This document shows positions 11,374 to 22,057 of a DNA stretch of 64,000 bases, piece after piece (the first letter of the stretch is position 1; each line of letters begins with the position of its first letter). Below the pieces are notes generated by a model, which had not been told where the DNA came from, did not search any database, and saw nothing but the letters and a program-made list of their open reading frames with translations. This DNA comes from Rhizopus sp. PT2906 (lineage: Eukaryota; Mucoromycota; Mucoromycetes; Mucorales; Rhizopodaceae): positions 19,782 through 83,781 of the forward strand of contig JAMYHX010000151.1 in NCBI GenBank assembly GCA_025529335.1. The letters run 5' to 3'. Position numbers and translations under genes: made by a program.

Positions 11374-13176
11374 TTAAATAATGAATAAAAGATTGACATC
11401 AATTGGGTGTGATGAGGACAGCTGAGGACGCTGAGAATACTTGGATCGTAAGATTTCACGAATGGAGTTGAGTAATTGAAGATAGGTCTGTTGACGGTTT
11501 TGACGTAAGGCAGCTACAAAAAGGAATGAGAAAACGGTTGAGAGATGGTTTATCTGTCTTTACTTGTAAATGCAAAACTCATTGCGCCTGTGCTCTTGCC
11601 ATTCTCCATAGCATCTGCAGATGTTTGATTATCTTTACATCCCGAAAAGGTGATAATGTCTGCCTCTGAGCTCTTGAACTTCTTCACTCGTTCATCCACA
11701 CTCTTTCGACTCATCAAGCTCTTACCTAGACTGAGCACACTTGATAGTGCGCCAGACTTATTACCCATGGCATAAGCCAGGCCCGCGTTTAGTATACCCG
11801 CACCTGCATCCTTAAACATGCTTTCTTCCTTGATCACGCCCTGAGTGGAGTAGACATAGGGCAAATCAAGAGCCGTACCTGAATGACAACTATCGAAAAT
11901 AGCAGTAAGACGGCATCCTCTAGGAAGAGGTCTAACCAAAATCTCATGCATTTCCTACCCCGTACCATTAGGCTCACGCTGCGTATATATGTTTCTACTT
12001 ACATCATCGACAATCTGCCCAGATTCACCTTGATATCGGTCATGATCGACAGGATAAATCGTTTCGTCATAACCATCGTCTTCGTCACCATTCGTATCCT
12101 TGATTCGACCACCATGACCGCTAAAGTGGAAGAAGAATCTAATGTTGTGTGTTATGACTTGTGTTAGAACATAGAATCTCACACTTACGAATCATTTGCT
12201 CTGGCATCATGTACAAGCCATTGCATCGCCTTCAAGATGTTTTCCCTGGTTGGAATAAATCGTGGATCGGTTTGATCATCGGTCAAGACGACCATATCCT
12301 CCTATGATATAACGAGTTGGTCTTTTTGTTTCATCTCAAAGCAGGTCAAACTTACAGATCTAAAGTTGTAGTTGGAAGTCAAAAATTCTTTAAGGTTCTT
12401 GACATCATTAATGCATCCGTTCAACTGATTAGGCGAACCAAAATAATTGATACCGATCAACAAGGCTCTCTTTCTTCCTTGACCTATGATTCATTGATCA
12501 GATAAAGCCGTCATATATAACCCGCTTACAGTTTGACAATTGAAAGTTAGGAGGTGCTTGGTTTTGCATCACCGGATTGACATGCATCACAAAATCACCT
12601 GCACCACCCTGAGGTTGACCATAAGGTACTTTAAAAGCAGTTTAATATTCCCATTTCTTAAATACGTGTATGTGTATCTACCTGGAGCCGGGTTATGCGT
12701 CGAATGAGGAGGTTGAGGATAATTGGCCTGAGTTAGAGTAGGATCAGTAGGTTTGAAGATAGGATCGGGACCTACTTTATATTAGTTTGCTTATACTCCA
12801 TTTCTTTATTGTTCATACCTGTATAAGCGGGCGGATTGATATGTGCAGAAGACTGAGGCGTAGAATACTACGAAAAAAAAAATGAGTTTGACGCTTTTTG
12901 GAAAGCATGTCAACTTACTGGGCCCGAACCTGGTGGAGGATAATTGCCATAGGAAGGTGAACCATGTTGAGGAGGTGGAGGGTAATTACCGTACTGTGGT
13001 TGTGGAGGCGGGTACTGAGATTGCTGTACAGGTGGAGGATAATTACCATATGATGGAGGAGGAGGATAGCCTCCATATTGTTGAGGTGGTGGTGGATATT
13101 GAGGTGGAGGATACTGTTGGTTTTGCTGGTTAGACTGACCGTAGGGATGAGTGCCATAGGAGCCAGGATAAGCCAT
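11374..13176 (-). CDS. metacaspase (peptidase C14) with Pro/Tyr/Gln-rich prodomain
   Basis: Predicted type I metacaspase, a Ca2+-dependent Arg/Lys-specific cysteine protease linked to protein quality control and cell death. Nine exons join in frame: 13176..12919, 12867..12819, 12771..12682, 12628..12530, 12483..12356, 12301..12189, 12138..12003, 11954..11564 and 11513..11374, about 467 residues. The prodomain is repetitive (NYPPP, YPPPQ). The p20 region starts [14 protein letters not shown]. The catalytic His is in HFSGHGG and the catalytic Cys in [21 protein letters not shown] is also conserved. The C-terminus ([22 protein letters not shown]) is complete. Long plus-strand open frames over the prodomain are antisense shadows of the proline repeats. 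Confidence 0.93.
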
Positions 13177-13440
13177 GGTGTAAAGAAAGTTTCAATGCAA
13201 AAGAAAAGGACATTGTGTAATTTGTGTGACACCGTTGTTGTTAAAAATTTCATTGGCCGTGATGAATTTGATAGTGTTCCCTTTTTAAATACGTCCTTCT
13301 ATTTAAAGAGTAATTGATTGTAAAAAAAAAAAAAGGAACACTCGTTGGTTCAATTATAGAAAGTATTTCATGGTTTCTACAAGTGCTTTGTATGCCACAC
13401 TCACTTGGAAAAGAACTTGCTTTAGACGAGTTAAACAGTT
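13177..13440. other. metacaspase 5' flank
   Basis: This 264-bp stretch upstream of the metacaspase ATG probably holds its promoter and leader. It ends with an A-run at 13322-13333 that borders the transposon-rich interval. No gene was seen. Confidence 0.5.
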
Positions 13441-13660
13441 GTCATTATATAGACTTTATTACAAAAACAATGAATACTTTTTAAGCATATACATTTTGTC
13501 AATTGAAGCACTGAGGAAATCGATGTAAGCATAGCTAATTACAAGCTCGTGTTCGTATTTCTTGTTGAAAGTAAGCTCTTGTATCTGATTTCGCTCTCTG
13601 ATCATCAAGAAATTCAGAATTTTGCAAATCACTCTACTTCTGAACAAGTTTGTATTTCAC
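13441..13660 (-). pseudogene. truncated copy of the F-box gene 3' end
   Basis: The minus-strand frame ending at 13459 finishes FLSASIDKMYMLKKYSLFL. The F-box gene at 6706-8412 ends YLSLSIDRTHMLKKYPLLL, and the preceding stretch also aligns (KKYEHELVISYAYIDF against KEYQHIFVINCVGIDY). Only about 60 codons are present, with no F-box or start, so this is a diverged, 5'-truncated duplicate. It marks the left border of the TE nest. Confidence 0.7.
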
Positions 13661-14149
13661 CAGACTCCCACAACTAGTGTTCTCTCAACAGAAGACTCTG
13701 CTTGGATTTAAGACATTATGGATACAATGAGCCAACCTGAAAAAAGATGGCCCAAAAGCCCTTTGATACTGATGCTCCTTATATAGAGATATCAAACAGC
13801 GGATATAAAGAAAACAAAGGAAGTAAAAAATGATGCATGCCGTATTTCTGCGTTTATATCAAACAAGACGATGCACTCTTTAATGTAGGATATAATCAAT
13901 ATGCTTCCTATGCAAGCTAAAGCCATCTTAATACATCATGCTGAACCCACAACACTGATTAATAGCACTTGTAGTAGCTCGTGAAACGTCATATAGTTTA
14001 CAAGACATAATCGGTTGACAACATTTATTCCTATATATAAAGAATCAATTTCCCATTTTGATGTGAATATCTTTCTTTTCTCTTCCATAAAAACATTTAT
14101 TCCATCTTGTAGTATTCTTATGTTTTCAAGCTAAACCATTTGTTTATTG
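13661..14149. other. unassigned AT-rich stretch in the TE nest
   Basis: About 490 bp between the F-box fragment and the first recombinase-like copy. It is stop-rich in all frames, with no domain or clear repeat boundary. It probably consists of decayed mobile-element sequence. Confidence 0.4.
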
Positions 14150-14712
14150 ATGGTATCACAGATGGCTCTTTCAATAGAGCAGAAAACGTGAGGATGTCTG
14201 GAGTGCAAATTCGTGGTCGCTGGCTTTGACAGCTAAAAGAGCACCACTATGTGCCTGTATACTTTCAAGCAACATACGAGAGGCACTTGGATGAAGGAGC
14301 TGGTGTGGTCACCATTGGTTATGCTCGGAAGTCTTATGAAAATGAAGCCATGTCAATACGTGGTCGCTGGCTCTGGGTGTTAAAAGAGCACTACCATGTG
14401 CCAATCAATCTTAAGGCAGCGTACGAGAGGCATGTAGAAGAAGAAGCCGATGTTGTCACCATTGGATATACTCGCAAATCGTACGGATATGAAAGCATGA
14501 CGACACATGCTAGACTCATACAGTCTCAAGTTGACAGTTTGCGTGGTAGATACCTCGCAAGAAAGGTGTCTGTGTCTTCTCGTTGCAATGCGTCTATTCC
14601 CTTAGAAGACCGTGGCAAGAAGCAAGGCGACAGCATGGTCAAAATTGGTCAGATTGAAAATTGTGCGGGTACAATGCAAGACCTTATACATAGATTACGC
14701 ACATTTCTTTAA
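14150..14712 (+). pseudogene. chimeric, truncated serine-recombinase-like copy 1
   Basis: Two related modules are fused in tandem. The first reads SFNRAENVRMSGVQIRGRWL, then an in-frame TGA where copy 2 has Trp, then YERHLDEGAGVVTIGYARKS. It jumps at IRGRWL into a second module that is almost identical at DNA level to the gene at 17.8-18.8 kb (VVTIGYTRKS, then QSQVDSLRGRYLARK). The near-identical block is about 14365-14700. The C-terminal part of the recombinase fold (IVVMDYTGL in copy 2) is missing: the frame ends RLRTFL shortly after DLIHR. The GYxRKS block resembles the nucleophile motif of IS607-type serine recombinases. A defective duplicate made by unequal recombination between paralogues is the simplest reading. 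Confidence 0.65.
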
Positions 14713-15287
14713 AAAGTCCCCCTAAAAAAAAATAAAGAATATTAAAAAGTTATATTACCCTTTGTAAGAAAAAATGATTGTTAAAGAGCTTTGTTATACA
14801 CTCTTTCCTGAAAGTACATATACTCATTATCTCTCTCATTTGACTTAATGTTTTATTCAAACATATTTTACTTCGTCTTCTTATTACGTAAATAATTTTA
14901 TTTTTTACGACAACATTTTATAAAATTAATATAACTTAAAAAGCATGGCATCACAAGCCCCTTATGATATGCAGTTGGAAGATTTAATATATGACCCGCG
15001 GATTTAAAAATGCATGAAGTTCCAGATGGCTTTCCAGATTGTCTGTATTTAGGGATCATAATAAAGCAGCTCCACAGTCAAATAAATTCAGCCAAGGTCA
15101 AGTCTGTGAGTCAGGGCCAAAGGTACTGAGTAAGTGACGTGTTTGATATGAATCATTATAATAAGTATAATCTTACAGTAGAGCATACAGTCTACTTTTC
15201 TTTATTGCATCTGTTAAGAATAACTTATGATAATAACTATAGTACATAGCTACATTCCTATAACTGATTTACAGCATGCCTGGAGTC
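14713..15287. other. unassigned sequence in the TE nest
   Basis: A 575-bp stretch with many stops. A short plus-strand frame at about 14945-15007 (MASQAPYDMQLEDLIYDPR) looks coding-like but ends after 20 or so codons. No element end or domain could be named. Confidence 0.35.
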
Positions 15288-15671
15288 CTAGCGTAACCAC
15301 CTCTCCTCTGTGCAGACTCTGCCAACAAGACATTGAAACACATCACTCCTCTTTCTGAGCTGCTCTCTCAAGCTCAACTTTTGGGTCTTCATTTGTGGGA
15401 GATATTCTCTGCCGGACAAGCTCCTTACTACAGATGAAATATGGTCTTTGCTGACGTCTTTTGTCCAATAGGCGACCAAGGCCATAGTCGATACGGTCGT
15501 TCTTTGTTTCTTTGGCGCGGCTATAGCAACTCTATTGAAATACCACTGGCGGTGGGTATTTGATGACACTCCATAGTATACAACTGCAGTAGTCAACAGT
15601 TTCGAATTGAACCATAGTGGATTTCTGTCGTCAATGCCTTTTGAACGGAAGATATCTTCCACTGTAGACAC
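15288..15671 (-). CDS. unknown 127-residue open frame in the TE nest
   Basis: Open minus-strand frame beginning MSTVEDIFRSKGID and ending CTEERWLR. The middle is Lys/Ser-rich (KDVSKDHISSVV). I recognise no domain. Because broken elements lie on both sides, it is more likely a fragment of an unidentified transposon protein than a host gene. It has an ATG start and no internal break. Confidence 0.3.
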   Translation of the reverse strand: MSTVEDIFRSKGIDDRNPLWFNSKLLTTAVVYYGVSSNTHRQWYFNRVAIAAPKKQRTTVSTMALVAYWTKDVSKDHISSVVRSLSGREYLPQMKTQKLSLREQLRKRSDVFQCLVGRVCTEERWLR

Positions 15672-16041
15672 ATAATTTATTAAAAATTTTTGTTAAATAA
15701 AGTCTATTCGTTCATACAAAAAAAAAGTAAGTACAGTGAAGGTATTTTTTTCTTGCCAAGCCCTGACTCAGAACAAAGACCCGCATCTATATGCTGCCAA
15801 AAATCATGCTATCCAGTCCTCTTCTTCATACATTTACTCAATATTTTGTATGAGATATTATTATTCTATGCTTGCATTTTATTATATAAACACTATAGAT
15901 AATACATATTATAAAGGCTTTCTTTAAATAGTTGATTTTTATTACAAAAAGTGATGTTAATTATTGTTGCTGTTGTTAGATTCTTTTATTACTGAATTTA
16001 ACTAATCAAGAGAGGCACATGTTCAAGATTGATGATTGAAA
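15672..16041. other. unassigned AT-rich sequence
   Basis: About 370 bp with no motif-bearing frame. Short plus-strand frames here (for example 15690-15927) are low-complexity and hydrophobic and carry no supported start context. Confidence 0.4.
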
Positions 16042-16756
16042 TCAAAATAAATATTCTAGTATTCCTTTATTTTCTAGTACAAGCGAGAACATATCAGCAA
16101 ACTGCATCCCAAGCGCTGTTTGGCTACGACAAAGCATGGCATGACTGATCAAAAAGCAGAGTCTGTCTCTGCATCCAAGATGATCATTCTTGTCAGTCAA
16201 GAAATAGTCACTAACTTTTTCCATCTCTTGTTTGATGTAGCCGTCATTCAATGTCTTTTTTCCTCAATATTCAAAATTTTGCCACTTACTCTTGACCTTT
16301 TCTTTTTCGAGAGTATCCAGAAAGTCCTAACGAGGGGTCCTCTTGTAAGGCCATGGGGGTTTAAGCCAAGTGCCTTTGCTTACTATACACGTCTGCAATA
16401 GCTTTGACATAGATGGGGACTGACTCTCTGCCTAGAGCAATAGGGATACCATTTGGATTTCTTCTAAGCTTTTAGTCAGTGACGATCTCTCCATCACCGA
16501 ATCTTTGTTCAAGGCACCACTTCTATGTTTAAACAACATAATTAGGTTTTCAAACCTTTTCTTTATTATTATTTTCTAGAATTACCTTCCACTCTTCTTG
16601 CTTGGCTGAATATACCTTAATAGTGTTCACAGGTCGATGAGTCATATTTTGAACAATGATCATTTGGTTACTATAGTACATAGCTGAATTGTTGTCAATC
16701 ATGCGCTGAACACCTTCATCATTGACAGTAAAACGATTGTTTATTTGGTTATTCAT
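16042..16756 (-). pseudogene. Crypton/Ndc10-type tyrosine recombinase relic
   Basis: Minus-strand pieces in consistent order. Near 16756-16550 an N-terminal core-binding-like segment reads RPVNTIKVYSAKQEEWK, the NT...Y..KQ pattern of tyrosine-recombinase SAM-like domains. After a broken stretch (about 16450-16400, VKAIADVYSKQRHL) a frame at 16251-16042 reads RDRLCFLISHAMLCRSQTAL followed by FADMFSLVLENKG. This helical block resembles the catalytic-domain start of Ndc10/Crypton-like recombinases that I associate with Mucorales genomes. The Arg-His-Tyr catalytic end is absent. Frameshifts and truncation make it inactive. The family call rests on pattern memory only. Confidence 0.5.
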
Positions 16757-17199
16757 GTTAAACTAGAGTGTCAATACATTATTTGGAAATACTAAAAAGA
16801 GAAAACATAGCATAAGGATAGGACTTATAGTAGTTTCAAAGAGATTGATATTGAACTAAAACTCTATCTCTCTTTTATAGCTTTTTCCAAGCTTTGGTGC
16901 CTTAAGAATATAAACTGGATCTTGGCATAAAAACATCATCTTATTGGATAAGCTGTCTTCTAAACGTTATGAGTTACAGATGAGTCTTTGTAGGTTATTA
17001 CTACGGTGATTCTTGAGGTATTTTTTGAGTCAAAGTTGAGTCTGGAGGTTCATATACTGTATAAATAATTGTGTTTGCCGTTTTTTAAAAGTCGGTTTTT
17101 TTTTTTTGAAAGATGCTCGATGAATAAGACAATACTTTTCTCTTTCTTTCATACATGTTTCTCTTATAACTACATAAAAGGCCTCATTTAACTTTATCT
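16757..17199. other. spacer between TE relics
   Basis: About 440 bp, AT-rich, with T-runs near 17097-17106. No gene was seen. It probably contains flanks of the adjacent Tc1/mariner relic. Confidence 0.4.
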
Positions 17200-17740
17200 C
17201 AAAAAGAAAGAATTGTTACCAGACGCTGTAATGGCATCTCGGCAGCACAAATTGTCATTGACAAAAGAACCGTACGTCGTGTGTTTCAACAATGGAAAAA
17301 GAATGGAACAGTAGAGTCGAAGCCCAGGTATGGAAGGCCTCCTATCTTCAATGATAGAAAAAGAAGAGAGCTGGGAAGAGTAGTACATGCAAGCCGCCGT
17401 GCTACTCTTAAAGAAATTAGTCATTAGCACCAAAGCATCTGTCAACACCATTCGCAATGAACTGAAAAAAACTTGGCTATGCTTCTTGTATGGCTATCAA
17501 AAAGCCATTTTTGAATGAAAAACAACAAAAAGCAAGGTATATCTTTGCCAAAAACCATGCTCACTGGACAGCAGACGACTGGCGAAAGGCGATTTGGACA
17601 GACGAGTTGAACTTCGAAATTGGCAAGTTGTTGTCGCATCCCAGAGTATGGCGTAGATTAGTATTATGCGTGGTCAAATACGGCAGAGAGGCTATTGTAT
17701 TTACAGATGGATTAAAGATTGCATAATTTCATTTGATTGT
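17200..17740 (+). pseudogene. Tc1/mariner transposase relic
   Basis: The plus strand encodes a bipartite helix-turn-helix: RRCNGISAAQIVIDKRTVRR then QQWKKNGTVESKPRYGRPP, typical of Tc1-like transposases. A second frame from about 17490 gives KKPFLNEKQQKARYIFAKNH, then WTADDWRKAIWTDELNF, the first DDE block (WTDE). The two halves are in different frames and stops intervene near 17425-17475. The remaining DDE segments are missing after about 17,720. It is an inactive, frameshifted, 3'-truncated copy. Confidence 0.8.
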
Positions 17741-17843
17741 GATTACATAGCTATAATAAAGAAATGGCATAGGCATAGTTGTATATATATATTTAGTGAT
17801 AATGATAGCAAAAGTGACCATATAATTAGCATAAGTTTATTTA

Positions 17844-18874
17844 TTACAGGAAAGGAAAACAAACGAATGAGTAGTCCTCTACAGATGAACTACCTCGCTT
17901 TCTGGGGCCAATCCGACAGTTAAATTTTTTTGACACGTTGTTGTCATTCAGGATATCAGCTCTTGAAATGATGTCAAACGAGTATTCAACATCCACGACA
18001 AGCTCTACAATCTGTTTGTACTTGCTAACAAATATGTGTACCTCTTCAAAGTCGGCGGAGAGACCAGTGTAGTCCATTACTACTATTCTTACAGCCTTCA
18101 TGTTTGTACATAACCTATGTATAAGGTCTTGCATTGTACCCGCACAATTTTCAATCTGACCAATTTTGACCATGCTGTCGCCTTGCTTCTTGCCACGGTC
18201 TTCTAAGGGAATAGACGCATTGCAACGAGAAGACACAGACACCTTTCTTGCGAGGTATCTACCACGCAAACTGTCAACTTGAGACTGTATGAGTCTAGCA
18301 TGTGTCGTCATGCTTTCATATCCGTACGATTTGCGAGTATATCCAATGGTGACAACATCGGCTTCTTCTTCTACATGCCTCTCGTACGCTGCCTTAAGAT
18401 TGATTGGCACATGGTAGTGCTCTTTTAACATCCAGAGCCAGCGACCACGAATCTGTTCCCCAGAGACTCTTAATCTCTCTGCCTTACCAAAAGAGTCATC
18501 TGTGTTCATCCATTTAACAGCTTTTGCCATCATTTTCTGTTCTTCAACGAAGTACTTTGACAGGATAATTTTAAGAACCGTTTGGTCTACAAACATCTGC
18601 TCATACATCTCGCTGTTGGCGGGTTGTGTACTTGAAAGGGTTTTTTTGAGTACATGCAAAACACTTCCCTTCATTACGTGCAAAAGTTCATAGGTATCAG
18701 CTTCATTGTTGTCATCATTACCATCTGCGATATGCTCTGTATCTTGAGTTGAGCAATCAGGGTACTTTGGAGGACTTGAATTATTGATTTTATATTTAAA
18801 CAAGAGCTTAGTACAGATTCAGTGCTCAACTTGATCCAACCAATCATATTCGCAGGCAAAACTATCCGTGTCAT
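17844..18874 (-). CDS. serine-recombinase-like (IS607 TnpA-like) protein, copy 2
   Basis: The minus-strand frame at 18803..17844 encodes about 319 codons. A helical N-terminal part (MYEQMFVDQTVLKIILSKYF) is followed by IRGRWLWMLKEHYHVP. The recombinase-like core is VVTIGYTRKSYGYES (candidate nucleophile Ser in RKS), then QSQVDSLRGRY, and KAVRIVVMDYTGLSADFEE resembling the central strand and acidic/Arg region of IS607-type resolvases. The first codon of the frame is TTG, so the true start is uncertain. Upstream (about 18,874-18,822) a frame reads CEYDWLDQVEH before TGA at 18821..18819, and that block recurs at 5.7 kb. About 340 bp are nearly identical, in inverted orientation, to copy 1. It may be a domesticated or recently active gene family. 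Confidence 0.55.
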
Positions 18875-19047
18875 CCTATTTGTACCTTCCTAATATGTCA
18901 ATGGTCATAATCATTGATATCTGCGCAAAGATCAACTAAGCAAGGCATTATTAAGACTTTACAAATCAAAGAAGCACAAGAAATATAAAACTGTTCGTCC
19001 CTTGAAATTTTACTTCTATTCATACTTTTTCTCTATTCTTCATAATC

Positions 19048-20263
19048 ATGTCTCAAATCAAAAATATCGTCATCATCGGTGGTGGTTTCGCTGGTGTTCG
19101 CGTAGCTCGAGGTCTTGAAAAAGAACTGGCTGATGCCAGAGATGCTCAATACCGGATTATTTTAGTTGAAAAGGTAATGAACACCTTTTGAAAGAGAAAC
19201 GTTGATCTAATAAAAGCAAAAGAAAAACCATTTTTATCACAGCATTGGTGGACTTCGTGCAGCTGTTATTGACTGGAGCGACCGTGTGATGATCCCCTAT
19301 ACAAACCTATTCAAGGACAACAAACACCGTGTCATTCAGGCCAGCGCTGAGAAACTGGAAAGAGGTCATGTCATCCTTGACCGTGAAGTGGACACATTCG
19401 GTTCGTCAGTACCCTTTGCTTACTTGGTGATTGCTACAGGAACAGCTCACCATGCTCCTGCCAAATCATATACAGACGACATGGAAGGGACTCGAGACGG
19501 TCTCGCTCAGCTCCGCCAGCAGGTGAAATCAGCCAAGTCTATACTGATTGCCGGTGGTGGCCCAGTTGGTATTGAGTTTGCAGGAGAGGTGCGTGATGTA
19601 TACAAGGACAAGAAGATCATCCTGTTGCATCCTCAAGATAGATTACTAAGTGGATCAATATCTAACCTGAAACTGTCTCAAAAGGCACACGATCTTTTAC
19701 TCAAAAATAATGTCCAAGTCGTCCTGAATGATCGCATCATCACCGAAAGTAACAGTCCTGTTTATAAGCCAGAGAATGGCGTGGTCGAGACAAAACTGGG
19801 TCAAAGGTTCACGGGTATCGACATGGTATTTTTGGCTTTCGGCAATCGACCTAACACATATTGGTTGAAGAACTCAGATCTTGGAGCAAGCATCGTGTCC
19901 GATACGGGTTATGTCAAAGTCAAACCTACATATCAGGTAGATCATCCTGATCTAAAACATGTATTCGTTCTAGGAGATGCTGCTGATTTTGATGAAAGCA
20001 AACATGCCTATCGTACCAAGAACCAGTCTGTTGCAGTTATCAAGAATGTTGTTCAGATGGCCATCCACAACGCCTCTCCCGACGTTGAGCACAAAAAGGA
20101 CTTTGATACCATGTTTGTTACGTTTGGTAAGAAGCAAGGCGTTGGTTTATTGCCTTTCTTTGGTGGATGGGTCGTTGGAAGCTTTATAGTTGGAATGCTC
20201 AAGAGCAGTAGTCTCTTTATCGAAAAAAGTTGGGAATCTTTGAACCTTGCGCCTCCCAACTGA
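19048..20263 (+). CDS. AIF/FSP1-like FAD-dependent NAD(P)H oxidoreductase
   Basis: Predicted pyridine-nucleotide-disulfide-type flavoprotein of the AIFM2/FSP1-NDH2-like group, oxidising NAD(P)H with a quinone or similar acceptor. Exon 1 is 19048..19173. Exon 2 starts at 19217 or 19223 (two usable AGs) and ends at 20263. The FAD-binding Rossmann motif is IVIIGGGFAGVRVA at the start. The NAD(P)H motif is ILIAGGGPVGIEFAGEV. The second FAD block is VFVLGDAADFDE. The frame HFYHSIGGLRAAVIDW restores continuity across the intron. A hydrophobic C-terminus (FFGGWVVGSFIVGML) may touch membranes. Localisation cannot be read, as no clear presequence is seen. Confidence 0.88.
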
Positions 20264-20608
20264 GAAATGAGAAATAATACCTCACTATTCATATTCAATA
20301 AAATCTTTACTGTTTATAATCTTTTCTTATTGTATCATGCATTCACATGCTGCGTTACTCAAAGCTCCAGATCATGCCTGGTCATATGGTTTTTTTGTAA
20401 TCACTTAAAGAAGCTCATTCATTTTTTAGTTCTTTCTTTCTTAAAGTTGAACATGAAGGCCATATTTCATACACTCAATCGACATGTCGATCCATCTTTG
20501 GAGGTATTTATATAAAAACAAAAGAAATCTGCGCACACAGACTCGGCTTCTTTAAATGATTGAATGTATAACAAATAAAAGCATATTGATAGAGATTCTT
20601 TAGATGGA
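20264..20608. other. intergenic region, promoter side of the kinase gene
   Basis: A 345-bp gap between two same-strand genes. It should hold the 3' end of the oxidoreductase transcript and the kinase promoter. No domain-bearing frame was found. An additional non-coding or coding first exon of the kinase cannot be excluded here. Confidence 0.45.
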
Positions 20609-22020
20609 ATGATGCTGGCAGATATCATTGAATACTGTCAAGAAAGAGGTTTTTTTTAATACTTTTATCATTCGTAATAATAACCATTTTATATATAGGA
20701 TTAAAGACAGAAGGAGCTAAGTCAGAACTAATTGAAGACTTGATCAGTTGGAAAGAAAGTCTTCGACTGGTCCCTGCTCCATCAACACCTAAACTCTATA
20801 CAGCACATGAACTCTTTCCAGACTCGTCCAGAACATTACTATCCCCAGAGAAACGACTAGAACTGAACTCTCGAGAGCTTTCATTATTATTCCTTGACGA
20901 CAAGAACCCTCAGTTTGATATAGCCTATAGTGCATTAACCATTGGCAGAAAATTAGGAAGTGGAGGTTTCAAGGACTGTTATGCAGGCTATTATAAAGGG
21001 GTAAAGAAGAGGGCATTGTTTAATAGAAAAAAAAAAACTGAGTCTTGTTAGGAACCAGTAGCTATAGGAGAATTAAGGCTCACTCAGTTCAATCAAGTGG
21101 ATTTGAATGAGATTAAACACGAGATTGATGTATTAAAGTAAAGAGCTTTGATAGACTTGTTATATATAATGTATTCACCTTGTATAGACAATTACGACAT
21201 GAAAACGTGATCCGATTTATCGGTGTCTGTACTCACCCGCAGCACTTGTGTATCATCACAGAGCTTTGTGAAAAGGGAGATCTGTTTGATGTCATTAGGT
21301 CTTTTAAGAAACCAAGCTTCTCTCAATTGGTATTGTTTTTTTTTTTTGAAGGGTAATGTGTATTGATTCCTTATGTTTAGGTGATGTATATGTATGATAT
21401 TGCCTTGGGTGTTTCTTATCTTCATACGAGAAGGTGAGTAATTTATTATTAAAGAAGAAAGAAAAACCGACGCTTTACATTTTTGTAGGCCATCCATTAT
21501 TCATAGAGTATGACAAAAGACATCATTGTGTCCAATATTGATGTTTCTTCATAGGATTTGAAATCAATGAATATTTTGGTATTCATTATATATAAAAGAA
21601 AGAAAAAAAAAGACTAATCTAGATAAAGGTCTCTGCAGATGATCGTGCAAAGATCAATGACTTTGGTTTAGCTAGAATTAGACCCAAGGCGAATATATTG
21701 ATGCATACACATTGTGGAACGCCCAACTGGTAAGTCTTTTTTTTTTCTTCTTTGAGTGAGTCATATTCATCATCACTCATTTGTTTTATTTAGGCAAGGT
21801 AAAAAGAGATATAAAGAACGCAACTTGATGTGTATCTGATGACTTGTAGCTCCCGAATATTGGTCTTCAAATCCAAGTTATACAGAAAAGGTCAAGTCAT
21901 TTTTTATCACCTTTATCTATTTGATATCTAACCTTTTGTTTATAACAGGTCGATGTCTATGCTTGTGGTCTCATCTTTTGGGAAATTTTAACATGGGGAG
22001 AGTATGGCTACCCATACCAA

Positions 22021-22057
<37 letters not shown>

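Noticed and set aside
12882..13317. Plus-strand open frames rich in Val/Glu and Trp/Arg over this span
   Set aside because: They are antisense readings of the Pro/Tyr/Gln-rich metacaspase prodomain, whose minus-strand frame continues through nine exons with catalytic residues.
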